DNA of 64,000 bases, from assembly GCA_949152475.1 (NCBI GenBank), contig OX424568.1, positions 25,271,667 to 25,335,666 on the forward strand, in the 5' to 3' direction. The position numbers were made by a program, and so were the translations under genes. Each line of letters opens with the position of its first letter. Positions within the stretch are counted from its first letter, which is position 1. Below are positions 42,489 to 53,199 of the stretch, one piece after another. Under the pieces are notes generated by a model that was given only the letters and a program-made list of their open reading frames with translations, did not search any database and was not told the DNA's origin. This stretch comes from Terebella lapidaria. Taxonomy: Eukaryota; Annelida; Polychaeta; Terebellida; Terebellidae.

Positions 42489-44446
42489 ATGAATATTTCA
42501 CAAGCGGTGAAGAAAATTCAGGAGGAGGGTGTGACACGCCGGGTGAGAAGGCGTTTTGATTGCCCCCTTTGTGAGGTGACGGGAATAGTCCACATGCCTC
42601 GTCACTTGAGGCAAATACACAAGCTTCAGAAAGAAAAAACAGCCAAGTGGCTGTCTTTTTTTCCAGTCTTAAAGACAAAACTGAGGAAAAATGGAAGTGT
42701 AAGTTGTTTGAAAAATTCAAGTGTTTTTCTATTCTGGCATACTCGATGAACATGATGAATGGATTATGAGGCTATTTTTGCTTTGATAAATTTGTTAATC
42801 ACAGGACCCGTCCAAGCACCGAAAGCACAAGCGATGCCCGGTGGCAGGTTGTAAGCGACTCATAACAAGGGTGGACCAGCACCTGCGGCACTTTCACTCT
42901 TTTCAACAGGATTCTGAGCATTACTCAGCAATGCTGAGAAGAGCAAAAGTTGTTGGTATGATTGATCTCTGCAGCTAGGTGCACTACATTTGTTTGCATG
43001 TCTGGTTATCAAGTCACCAGTATTGTGTGTCTCATATTATTATCCAATGCTCAATTTTGAAACAAAGAGGTAGCTTTGATTCCTATTGGCCTTTTAACTG
43101 GTGCAGTGGCACTGTCCTGTGATTTATTACATTATCCCTATTTTAGGTTACCGGATCCTATAATCCGATAACCTGTTGGCATGGCATTGCGTCTGTCGTC
43201 ATAGACGTCGTCGTCGGGTTCATCGGTCCACATTTTTAGGTTACCTGACCTATGGTCGGATAACCTATTGCCGTCGCTTTGCATCCGTCGTCCGTCCGTC
43301 GTCTGTCCAAAAGTTTACAGGCGATTTTTTTTCTGAAATTTTGCACAAAAATGCCTGAAAATATTTCAAGAGGGGCTTATTTTTTTAGAATTTTTTCTTT
43401 CCGCATTTTTCTCAAAATGGTGGCCATTTTTTTTTCAGAAAAATGACCAATTTTGGACACTGGTGGCCATTTTCTCAAAAACTAACTGATCAGGAACTTT
43501 ACATCTTGGGAATCCATAGTGAACATATAGCAAATGATATATGATGAATATTCTGGTGACTTTGAATTTGACCTCATTCCCAAGGTCAGAGAAGAAAATG
43601 AGTAATATCTGGCTAATTTTCGACTTCACAGCTTAGGAATCCATAGTTAACATATAGGGATGATATATGCTGAATATTTTGGTGACCATGAATTTGACCT
43701 TAACCTCTTTTTCAAGGTCAGAGAATAAAAAAGGTTGTTAGAAAGAAAAAGTTCAATTGTGAACATATTGGAAATGATATACATGTATGCTGAATATTCT
43801 CATGACCTTGAACTTGAACTTTGACCTCATTTTCAAGGTCCGATCACAAAAAGGCTAATATTTCACTTATTATTGACGTTAGAGCTCTGGAATCAATTTT
43901 GGACATGGTAGAAATGGTATGGGCTGAATTTTGAGTGACTTTGAATTGACCAATGACCTTATTTCCAAGGTCGTGGGACAAATGGCTATTATCTAAAATG
44001 TACATTGTTCGGTAACCTTTATTAGCCCTTGGACTAACTAATTTCTACACTGCCACTGGTCTCCTTCAGACGAACAGGATTCTACCCCCATACTTGTGCC
44101 ATCTGAAGTGTCCGAAGATGATTCCCAGGAGCCAGCTGAAGACCAGACGGAGGTGATGGAGACGCCCACCAACACGTCAACCTTACTGCAAAACTTCACT
44201 GACAATCTCCAAGATTTCGACGGGGGGTCGAAAACGACCAATCAGGCGGCGACAATCAAGAAACAAGTGTTTTCAATTCTCCAGGCAGTGTCTCCTGATG
44301 AAGACATAAATGTTTCTTGTCTGAGATCCCCGACTGCATGCCAGGACATCAAAACTAAATTTATTCTACCTCATCTGGAGGGCACCACAGTTGCCAAGTA
44401 TCAAGCGTCTACAATTCGCAACTATTTATTTTCGTTAGATAAGTAA
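42489..44446 (+). CDS. Three-exon zinc-finger protein with recombinase core-binding-like domain
   Basis: Exon 1 (42,489-42,698, ATG start, 70 codons) reads MNISQAVKKIQEEG and CPLCEVTGIVHMPRHLRQIH; donor GT at 42,699 is GTAAGT. Exon 2 (42,805-42,955) reads CPVAGCKRLITRVDQHLRHF and HSFQQDSEHYSAMLRRAKVV. Exon 3 (44,070-44,446) has an acidic stretch, then LLQNFTDNLQDFDGGSKTTN, SCLRSPTACQDIKTKFILPH and TIRNYLFSLDK before TAA. Phases are 0 and 1 and agree across both introns, giving about 246 residues. The third exon resembles the SAM-like core-binding domain of tyrosine recombinases (Crypton or similar); the catalytic domain with R-H-R-Y is missing here. Intron 2 holds a family-B element. The gene seems undamaged as far as it goes. 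Confidence 0.65.
43143..44036 (+). mobile_element. Family B nested pair inside intron 2
   Basis: A 5' end at 43,143 (TTAGGTTACCGGATCC) is interrupted after about 80 bp by a full-length-looking copy starting at 43,225 (TTAGGTTACCTGACC) and ending with CGGTAACCTTTATTAGCCCT at 44,010-44,030. Inside are the CTAATTTTGGAC-like word and GACCTTGAA blocks. The hairpin is kept in both 5' ends. Confidence 0.75.
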
Positions 44447-44589
44447 TTGACGTGCATGTTACCTTGGCAGTGCTACGCTATTTCTGTCATAGTCAGATAT
44501 CAGATGCCAGTGGCGGGGACTTCGACAGGTCCGGTGGCTGCGACTGGGAGCGGTCTGGGGGCGGGGACTCTGGTGGCAGGGATTTGACT

Positions 44590-44770
44590 TGCAGATATAA
44601 GGACTTTGTTCACCGAAGTCCCCAGCTAGTCTTTCAACTGCTGGGACAAGGACATGTGTCATCAAGACTAACAGTTGTTTTCAAGAAATTTCATGGACGT
44701 CATCACAATCTGGTAGATAAGTACACAAAATCTGTCGCCAATACGCAACAAGACCTGTTTGCATGTTATT
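44590..44770 (+). pseudogene. Penelope-like reverse transcriptase C-terminal fragment
   Basis: YKDFVHRSPQLVFQLLGQGH, then RLTVVFKKFHGRHHNLVDKY and TQQDLF parallel the C-terminal block of the 11-kb element (RLQSTFKKFYGRHQELIDH). Only about 60 residues remain, just after the last exon of the zinc-finger gene. It is a short broken fossil. Confidence 0.65.
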
Positions 44771-45364
44771 GTTTTGGAATTCATGACGTGTGCCGTGTGT
44801 GGGGCAGGAAATGCTCACTCTTTCCGGAACACCTGATTCCACCTACTAATGGTGGTTCATGAAGTTCCTTACAATTTTATCGACATAACCTGACACTGAA
44901 CGTGTCCTAACTAACCTAACTAGCCCTGCTCCACGGCTGAACCTGTATATTTGATCAATATTTTAACTTCCCTGCCTTGTGGAAGATTGAAATAGGGGTT
45001 ACATGCACAATTTAGTGGGCAATTTCATTTTCAGCTATTTTCCCATAGTTGAGATCCGGAATGACAATTGGTTAGGATAGAAAAATGTTTATTAGACATT
45101 AGATTGAATGCAATCGACTGAGTTCAACCAGGTACGTCTCGGTCCAGTACATCCCTGCCGCACGTTATAAAATGGGAATGTGTATTACTATATAATGCTC
45201 TCCCAGGGCTTCCCATAACAGAGGTTATAATACCGCCAGCATCGGCTAGAGCGATAGTAAGCAATATCTCCTGCGAATGCAGTTCAGTTACAGTAATAAT
45301 TAGTAGTAATAAACTTCGTACAATAAGTATAGCCTCTCTAGGCACTGGCTGCCCTACGAGGTGC

Positions 45365-45631
45365 AAAAATGTATATATGTATTGAATGATGAAACGTATA
45401 TGTGTATATGTATTGAATGATGAAACGTATATGTATATATGTATTGAATGTGATGAAACTAAAACACTAAACCAAAATATATACAGAACAAATTGAATAT
45501 CTAAAGATTTAGTATGCACAAAAATAGTAAGTGCCACAAATTACATTATAATTTATTGATGAAACTAAAACACTAAACCAAAATATATACAGAACAAATT
45601 GAATATCTAAAGATTTAGTATGCGCAAAAAT
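45365..45631. repeat. Minisatellite and 74-bp direct duplication
   Basis: GTATTGAATGATGAAACGTA recurs three times at 45,380-45,450. GATGAAACTAAAACACTAAA through TTAGTATGCNCAAAAAT occurs at 45,451-45,524 and 45,558-45,631, 107 bp apart, with one difference. Confidence 0.85.
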
Positions 45632-45768
45632 GAAGTATTTTGATATACCTATTAATTTCCTCACAGCAAGCGACGCACCTGTTTCGCACCAAACTCACGC
45701 TGTCTCCAAAATCTTCACAGCCGATGCGATTCAACAAAGCTGCTTGAGAGATCTGGATGTACTGAAGA

Positions 45769-46038
45769 ATGGCATCTAAAGCAAGACCGATTTCGGGAAG
45801 CACGCGTGGCGACAATAACAACCTCAAAATTGTAATATTGACAAATCCGAAAAAAAAACCAGGTACAGTCAAAAGATTCAACGCTATCACTGAAACAAAT
45901 GAAATTTCAGGAATGATGTCAACAGATGCAAGTGGCGACAAATATGTTACCATGAACAACTTCCTAACCGCGAAAGGGTTCGACTGGAACTTGACGGCTG
46001 CAAACAAGCATTACCTCAAATTGAATGCCAAATCACAG
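45769..46038 (+). CDS. Unknown element protein, exon copy 1
   Basis: The frame opens MASKARPISGSTRG and reads KKKPGTVKRFNAITETNEIS, MMSTDASGDKYVTMNNFLTA and KGFDWNLTAANK, ending at a CACAG|GTAAAC donor. A second copy at 60,540-60,943 preserves the same blocks (MMSTDARGDKYVTINNL, EGFDWNLTE), so selection or recent origin is likely. I do not recognise the domain. Downstream is a Ulp1-type protease on the same strand. Confidence 0.5.
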
Positions 46039-46081
46039 GTAAACCATGCCTAGACTTACCGGGCTTAGACCAAGCCCAGGT

Positions 46082-46123
46082 GGTGCCACTCTCGAGCACG
46101 GGACGCTTCAGAGTGGCGGCACC
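46082..46123. repeat. GC-rich hairpin
   Basis: GGTGCCACTCT pairs with AGAGTGGC...GCACC with a three-base bulge, around a 17-base loop. It lies just past the exon donor. Confidence 0.5.
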
Positions 46124-46372
46124 TGAGTCTAAACCATGCTCGTGAAAAATGTCAATTTATAATATGAAAAAATATGATTGTCACCAGTAATTAAAATACT
46201 TATACAGTATAAACATATTCAGTAAAGTTACTAGTATTTGATCATTGAATTGCTTGCTGAATAATACTTCAGCAAGAAAAAAAATCCTAGATCTGCCAGA
46301 ATCGGTCATGCAATTACTCTATAGGGGAACGGGAAATGGACCAAAGGAAACCTATTAAACACACTACTGGAC

Positions 46373-46710
46373 ATGCTTATCCCTTCATCTTCTGGGGCTC
46401 TCAATCGAGTCCCAGGCCCTTGGTCGTCACCACCTCGCTTCGCGACATTCCCCATGGCAGGAAACCGACCCTCAAGTCTCCTGCTCGATTTCTACCCATC
46501 AATGTACAGGTATATCAAAAGCAAAAACGAATCCGAATGTAATACCCACAAATTATTGCGAACATTACCAGATTCACAGATGGAGAGACCCATGTTTGAT
46601 AATATGTCAAAACCCGAAATAATATCTGCTGTTTTTTGTCAATCATCACACCAAGTTGATATTGTCAACTTCTCGAAGATGTTATCATTCCGCAAATGAA
46701 GTGTCCAAAT
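46373..46710 (+). CDS. Unknown open frame between the element exon and the protease
   Basis: The 108-residue frame includes LLLDFYPSMYRYIKSKNESE, THKLLRTLPDSQMERPMFDN and SKPEIISAVFCQSSHQVDIV. Composition is protein-like. Its start is not a clear ATG context and it may be two exons read through. No recognised domain. Confidence 0.3.
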
Positions 46711-47079
46711 ACGTTCTCTCAATTCTGGAGATATTTTCTCAATATATCTAGTATGAATGACCTGTTGTCTTTCGGTTCATGCCGTATTTTATGTCTGGGT
46801 TTGTGGGTCATCCCCAACTGGAGCGTCTTTCGGCGTTACTGGGCCTTTCTCCAGCAATCACCAGACAATTTCTGCATGTACCTAGCACACAAGCATCCCA
46901 GCCCATTGACCCCATCCCAGTTGTGATCCCTCGCAAAGAGGAATCATCCAGTAATTAATTACCTGATCTTACTGATGATGACTCTACTCTTAAGACTGCA
47001 CGTATATGATAATAGTTAATGATGATATTAATTTACATGTACATATCAATTACTATGCATATTATATTTCAGTATTTCC

Positions 47080-47850
47080 AGGTCAGAAGCGACTCCTGGA
47101 AGACGATGATATTGTCATCGTGGGTCAAATGGCAGCAAAGGCATTCAAGATCGGCCGGATTCCTGTGACTAAGGTGGCCACACGGCTATACATAATCCGC
47201 GACAACTGTGCGAGACAGTAGAAAGAGGGGAATGGCTGACCGCCGAGCACATTGACCACGAACAAAGGATTGCTAAAACAGCAGTATCCTTATGTAACTG
47301 GTTTCCAGTCAGTATGTGTATTTGAAACAAAAGCTTGTCAACAAGTTCGCATCCTTCTGTCCGTTTCGTTCAGATTCTCAATCTAGGTGGAAATCACTGG
47401 ATCACAGTTAGTAATGTTCTTGACCATGACGATAGTACCATTTCTGTGTATGACTCGATCAATTATAAAGTGCCGCGGAGCAGTGCCCCCATGCTGTTCC
47501 AGCGAGTAGCATGTCTTCTTTCGACAGGTGTCAAAAGGATTCAGCTGAGGTGGGTGCATTTTGGCAAGCAGCGAGGCGGTTCTGACTGTGGATTGTACGC
47601 GATTGCTTTTGTGGAGACCCTCGTTCGTGGCCTGTCCCCTGCTGCCTTCACCTTCGAACAGAGCACGATGAGGGCCCACTTGCAGCGCTGCTTCATTGAG
47701 GGATCCATACATCCCAGCCTCGCCGCTCTGCGGACCCTCTGTAATCCACCCTATCAGCATCTACTGCCACTGCAGACAGCCGGATGATGGCAAAATACAG
47801 TGTGACCAGTCTAAGTAGTGGTACCACCGCGGCTGTGAGAAGGGGATTCT
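47080..47850 (+). pseudogene. Ulp1-like cysteine protease followed by a PHD-like finger
   Basis: A first segment has WLTAEHIDHEQ; the main frame 47,335-47,787 reads VRFVQILNLGGNHWITVSNV, STISVYDSINYK and FGKQRGGSDCGLYAIAFVET, then FEQSTMRAHLQRCFIEG. This provides the catalytic H (NHW), D (YDS), Q and C (GGSDCG) of C48 peptidases, which cut SUMO-like modifiers or act on element proteins. Overlapping in another frame, YCHCRQPDDGKIQCDQSK, stop, WYHRGCE is a PHD-like finger. The frame shifts at least twice before 47,335 and a TAG interrupts the finger. Ulp1 plus PHD is a combination seen in invertebrate DNA transposons. Confidence 0.65.
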
Positions 47851-47965
47851 GAGGACCGTATTGGACAATTAGGAGTTTTTTTTTCAATATAAAAAGGTCG
47901 TGCTTCTCGACATGTGCTTATACATGGAAAATCTCGACTGTACAAATCTCTATTACAACCTTAGT

Positions 47966-48092
47966 ATTTTTTTTCCTCTCACTAAAAGAAGAAAAGTTGG
48001 AAACACTGCTGCAGTTTGAGCTGCCCCCCGTCAAACCCAAACAAGGTGTTCGCTATCATGCAGCTGGAGAGGTGCTGGATGCCAGGAACTAG
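47966..48092 (+). CDS. Terminal exon of the protease-element gene, copy 1
   Basis: After a CACTAAAAG acceptor the frame reads EEKLETLLQFELPPV, KPKQGVRYHAAGEVLDARN and stops. An almost identical exon is at 58,340-58,440. Conservation of the reading frame in both copies supports coding. No domain recognised. Confidence 0.5.
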
Positions 48093-48234
48093 AAGTTTCA
48101 GGAACTAGAAGTCTGCGTTACACAATCTCTTATGGAAAATGGAATACTTAATGCCACTCTCCTAAACTGTTTTTTCTAGTAGTGTATTTTATCTCAAACT
48201 GTCTATAACAATATTAAAAAATCAGGTGATGAAT

Positions 48235-48357
48235 TTTTATCAGATTATCTTTTTGGACGACACGAACCAGGTGAAAACCCTCTTCTGCAACATTCGGAAG
48301 CCAAGTCCAATGACGTAAGCGCGGCCATCCTTCAGTTACAGAATGGCGAGTTTTTAA
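48235..48357 (+). pseudogene. Start-exon remnant of the unknown element, copy 1
   Basis: VMNFYQ, LLDDTNQVKTLFCN-like and SAAILQLQNGEF sequences match the exon at 58,669-58,870, but the first 25 codons and ATG are missing and the frame is disrupted. The order terminal exon then start exon suggests tandem copies. Confidence 0.5.
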
Positions 48358-48411
48358 TGGAGTCACCTCCATTCCAATAGCATACCCTTAATCTCTTAGG
48401 TTAGTGATTGT

Positions 48412-48600
48412 AAGTATCAATCTATTACAACCGTTACAGCAAAATTTTGATGATTCCGGTAACAAACGTAAACTACAACATTTTGCAATGGTAACAAAGC
48501 CCGGCCAAATAGTTTATCAAACGACACACTGGCGTCATCAGGGACAGACAGTGTGTGAGACGTAGTTGTTTCTACTGAACACCTGATGGAATTGACAATC
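48412..48600. mobile_element. Family A copy, short form
   Basis: From GATTGTAAGTATCAATC to CACCTGATGGAATT, where it meets family-B sequence. Same inner endpoint as the 17.1-kb copy. Confidence 0.8.
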
Positions 48601-48960
48601 CACGCCATTCAATTGTGCGCATTTAATGATATATGTTGGATATTGCTATGACCTTGAATTTAATCTTTGAACTCATTTCTAAGGTCACAGCACAAAGTGG
48701 CTAATATTTTGCTGATTATCGACTTTTCAGCTCAGGAATCAATTGTGCAAATATAGGGAATGATATATGCCAAATATTTCGATGACCTTGAATTTGACTA
48801 TTGACCTATTTTAGAGGTTATAGGACAAAATTGCTAATATCTTTGTTATTGAATTTATCGCTCGTGGACATATGAGGAATGATATATCATTTAAAATATG
48901 CTCGTGACCTTGAATTGACCAGAATCTTTATTTTCAAAATGGCTAATATCTAAAGTCAAA
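48601..48960. mobile_element. Family B internal fragment
   Basis: Three units of GGAATGATATATGCC-like, GACCTTGAATTTGAC and CAAAATGGCTAATAT correspond to 43,540-43,980. No ends present. Confidence 0.65.
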
Positions 48961-49696
48961 TTCATCTGTCAGTGAAACATGCTTTCTGGAAATGGTTTTG
49001 TTTTGAATAATCGGATCAGAAAAAACTCTGTGTCTTAATTGCGTGTCATGCCGCATTTTTTTACCACATTTCAGAAGTCTAACTAAAAAAATCAACCCAA
49101 GTTGGCAATCCATCCCAATGTTAAATTTCAGTACAGACGTGATCAAATAAATTACACGAAACCTATTGTGATGATTTGTACAGGTTGAGTAAGCGAGCCA
49201 TAACATTTGGGCCTATTCAATGGATTATCCGGCTGAAACATGGAGATATATAATACAGGCATGGGTCACCCGGACCACACTTTTATTCCACAAATTATCA
49301 AATGGGTAGTATTGATTTTAACATCACGCACAACAAATGATGTTTTCATTTGTTTTTATGTTTCAATATGTCTATAATCACACAAATTTTTGTTCAACCT
49401 GTGTGAGGGTGTGCTTGGGAGATCCGGATGAAACATATCCCAATCAACAAATGAGCATGTTCTAGAAATTACCAACTAAAACATGCCCGAACGTTATGAA
49501 TCGCTTATCCACCGTGTTGGAGTCTGCAGGCAAAGTCTGAGTACTCTATTAAGGGAAACCCGGGTGTGCGTGAGACACCTGGCGAGTGAGACATGTGCAA
49601 CGTTATAACGTATTCAGACGAGCGCGTGTTTTGCTTATTTACCAATGACAACCCTCAGCGCTGTGAAAACAATGTCAGTAAATTTCGGGAAGAATC

Positions 49697-50056
49697 ATGG
49701 ATAGCAAAACAAGATGCACAGAATTCGTTGTAAAAAAAGGTTATTTCATCCTCCAAAAAGTAGAAGCGAACCGCAGGATTGATGCTGCTAGATGCAGAGG
49801 ATACGCATTTGTGGATACCGATAAGTCTGGTGTCGCGAGATCCATTTGCAGTGACCCTGACAGTGAAATTGTCTTCCACAGACAACATCAGACTCGGTGT
49901 GAAACTGAAATCCGCTATAATGATGACGACGTCGACGTGCATGCTACCAGCCAGGCAGAGCATGCATCCACAAGCAATCCCAATCACACAAAGGCAGACT
50001 CAGACTCGGGACAAAGTGTCGGTGACAGTGTCAGTGATCATTCATTCAGCAAATAA
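49697..50056 (+). CDS. Hypothetical 119-residue protein
   Basis: An ATG-started frame reads MDSKTRCTEFVVKKGYFILQ, RIDAARCRGYAFVDTDKSGV and ends in a serine- and aspartate-rich tail (SDSGQSVGDSVSDHSFSK). The frame is unbroken and the composition coding-like. No domain recognised and no copy in the window. It may be a small gene or a first exon. Confidence 0.4.
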   Translation: MDSKTRCTEFVVKKGYFILQKVEANRRIDAARCRGYAFVDTDKSGVARSICSDPDSEIVFHRQHQTRCETEIRYNDDDVDVHATSQAEHASTSNPNHTKADSDSGQSVGDSVSDHSFSK

Positions 50057-50332
50057 AAATTGAAGCATGAACTATATTTGCGCAAAAACGATAGAACTAA
50101 AAATGTCAACAACAGCTGAAAGCTAAGGTATAATACAACTGGGAACTGAATAGACGTGGAATCAATACCCAGTATTAAGTATTCCGAGCAAACAAAACAG
50201 GGTCCGTTATCCAATCTCATAGTCCGGGGACAGAAAGTCATATCAGGCATAGAAATGAAAAAAAACCAAAAATTATAGGGAAACTCCTGAACCCCCCAAA
50301 ATGGCCATTAGGAGGTGAAATCAGGTGTTCCG

Positions 50333-51817
50333 GCGCAATACCATAGCCATACACATATGACCAGTATTATCAATGCACTTACAGAGCCTACTGTTTGATG
50401 AGCTTCAGTAAAATGTAGATGCAGGTAAGTTTGTTCCTTCACTTTTAAACCTGTTTATTGTATTTCATTCTACTAACTATGTGATTGGGGGCCTGAGGTT
50501 TCAAGTCAGTAAATACGCTTTACTGGCCCTCAACTTAGTGCCCTGCTACTCTCAGCATTAACGCGGACATGGAATACACTAACAGATACATGATAAGATT
50601 TGAAATTTTTGAAATTGATTGTTTAATTTTGCATCGGGCGTTACTTGATCAACCTCCATCACCATGACGACCCAGATTTCCGTAAGTGCCTGCACCCACG
50701 AATTGCTGCCACTGAGAGAGAACCATGGCTTCAAATTGGTACATCAACTTCATTGTCAATATAGTGTGAAAAATGCTTTGGATATCGACAAGGTGTATGA
50801 AACAAATGCTGGGAATTTTCTTACTATACTCACTGCAGATTCAGAAGATTATCAACAATTATGTAAGATCCTGGATGCTACACTACTCTAGTAGAGACAT
50901 CGGACTGCAGTTTTGGAAGGGTTCCACAATGCGCTGAGCCACTTCGCATCCAAGATGCACCATTTTGGTTACCAAGCCATGAAGTCCAGGTAAGTTCAAG
51001 ACCTTAGTTTAGATGAGATATCGTACATAATATACATGCGCTTACTTTCTGGTTTCAGTTTCTTAAATTTTAATATTAAAATTTCAGACTGCAGCTAGCA
51101 GCACTCCATATGAACCACAATTCGGATATGGGACAGGCAAACAACAAGGAAGACATCCTGGAATTTGCGATGCGATATCCCAAGTTCAGGAAAGTGTCAA
51201 GGAACATGACAGAGGCTTCATATGGTATGATGGAGTTTCATAGTTTATCAGATTATCGGACCTGAGGTCACGGTGTTTCCTAAATGTGTACACTTTCAAA
51301 GGGCATTTGAGGGAGACTATTTTCTATGATGTTAAGTTTAGGAGGATCTCAAATCCAGATTAACTTAATCTCATTCTCATTACCACAGGAAATGATTTAA
51401 TTTTTTTGCTTGTTCTCAATTTCATCCATGTTATTGGTATGTTTGTTACATGTTCAGAGTGTATATCGTGATCTCCTAAAATACTGTATATCCACATCAA
51501 AATGTTTCCAAACCAAAATGAACCCTATTTTGTAGAGTGCCCATGTGCGAAGGTATTTTCATTATTTAAAGTTATTAAATGGTCTCATATCAATGTATGC
51601 AATGTACATGGTAATATGTAGTGTTATCTTATTTGTGCCTGTGTGGTTTGTTGTTACCTTTGCTATAAGCCATGCTGCAGTGAACCGGCTAGTCAGGAAT
51701 ACCATCTTCAACATATTAGTGACACTGCCTCTTCTGCCGACTCGCAACCCTATGCAACACGACGTCCTTGAGGTTGCAATGTCTCTGGTGAATCGGTACA
51801 GTGCGTTGAGAGACTAT
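50333..51817 (+). repeat. Direct duplication, copy 1
   Basis: Begins GCGCAATACCATAGCCATA and ends GTACAGTGCGTTGAGAGAC. It matches 53,505-55,961 at high identity. It lacks about 580 bp present in copy 2 (the exons for SNEVG to NHLYW-type motifs) and lacks the 423-bp TTAA insertion. It keeps the exon KEDILEFAMRYPKFRKVSRN. Copy 1 is therefore a nonfunctional partial gene copy. Confidence 0.85.
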
Positions 51818-51906
51818 TTTTTCTGCGTATTTACCCCATCGACCAAGGGAAAGATAAATGCACGTGCAGGCAGTATTTGGCTAGTATATCACACATGGCA
51901 AAAGTA

Positions 51907-52060
51907 AATAATGTTTTTTCCGCGTAAATAACGTTATTTCCGCGTAAATAACATTATTGCTGCGATTAAAAAGTTTATTTACGCGGAAAAAAACTTACGC
52001 GTAAATAACTTTATGTGTAAATAACTATATTTACGCGGAAATAACATTATTTACGCGTAG
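51907..52060. repeat. Short-palindrome minisatellite, array 2 (CCGCGT cores)
   Basis: GTTATTTCCGCGTAAATAAC at 51,933-51,952 has 7-bp perfect arms around CCGCGT. About seven variants follow in both orientations (TTTACGCGGAAATAAC and TTATTTACGCG). The array starts 90 bp beyond the right edge of duplication copy 1. Confidence 0.85.
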
Positions 52061-52198
52061 ATTATGTTGATTATATATCAGTCAGGATTACTTCGAGAAA
52101 TATATAGCTTTTTTTTTCACAATATCACTTATCAGCCACTGTAGACACCAGAAAAATCAACGAAGACAACAGAGCGACCCCGGTTCATCGGCTTGGAG

Positions 52199-52474
52199 TT
52201 GTAGAGGTTGGTTGATCTCGTGGAGGCCCATAGAACAGAACTATATGGAAGCTTCAGTGGACTGAGTGAACAGGGCGGGGGGGGGGGGGGGGGGAAGGGG
52301 GCAGGGCATAACACATACGCAGAAGCTGCTCGTTTGGGGAAAGATAGCAGCCGAAATGGCAGTCGATGGTGTAGTAAAGAGATCAGCCGCCGAACTTAGA
52401 CGGAAAAAAGAAGTCGGCTTCAGTGATGTTAAAAGAAATGTAAAGTTCATTACCTTAAAATATATACGAAATTT
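52199..52474 (+). pseudogene. Myb/SANT-like (NAIF1-type) domain, copy 2
   Basis: Reads VDLVEAHRTELYGSFSGL, then (other frame) GKIAAEMAVDGVVKRSAAEL and GFSDVKRNVKF. The halves are separated by an 18-base G-run, which probably expanded and shifted the frame. Same family as 35,356. No Harbinger transposase found nearby. Confidence 0.6.
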
Positions 52475-53199
52475 CCCAACATTAGCTGAAATCGATGGGT
52501 GATAATATATGTTAATATATGATCATATATTGTTGTTGGTGGATTCATGGCGATTTATGGTGAACTGTCAAAAAGTTAACCTAAATGGATCAAAACGATA
52601 AAAAATATTACAATATCAATTACACGAAAGAAGGTCCATTCACAATATGTGTATATCACTGGCTAATATTTTTGAGAAACCATGCACTTACATGTATCCT
52701 CAGATAAAATTGCTGGTTGCTGGATCATGTGCAAACTATCTGGTTAGGCCGAAGAAAAAGTATTATGGTTCAGCGCACGTGTCACTTGAAGCCGCGCACG
52801 TCACTCATTTTAAGAGAAAAAAAATCGCGTACTTTTGAGAGCCCATTTATCTTCTTTTCTCTGAAAATTGACATCTCTACACCGATCTCAGTGAAATAAT
52901 GATTGAGTCAAATGGTCCCCAATGTCTCTGACTTTGCAAAATGTGAATGATTGACCAAATCGGCCATGTTCGAGTGGGTCAGTCATCAGCAGGCAATTCT
53001 AGGTGAAAATGGTTAGACATGGCCCAGTTTTGACTGAGTCGGTTATCAGAAGCCAATTTAGGAGTGTTGCATCACTTTTTCGAGCAGCATAATATCCAGA
53101 CACACAATACTTTTTCTTTTTGGCCTTAATTAGGTCCTATTCGGTGAAAAATAAACTTAATTTTTGGTAATTACCAGGGGTATACGTGAAAGTTGCAGT

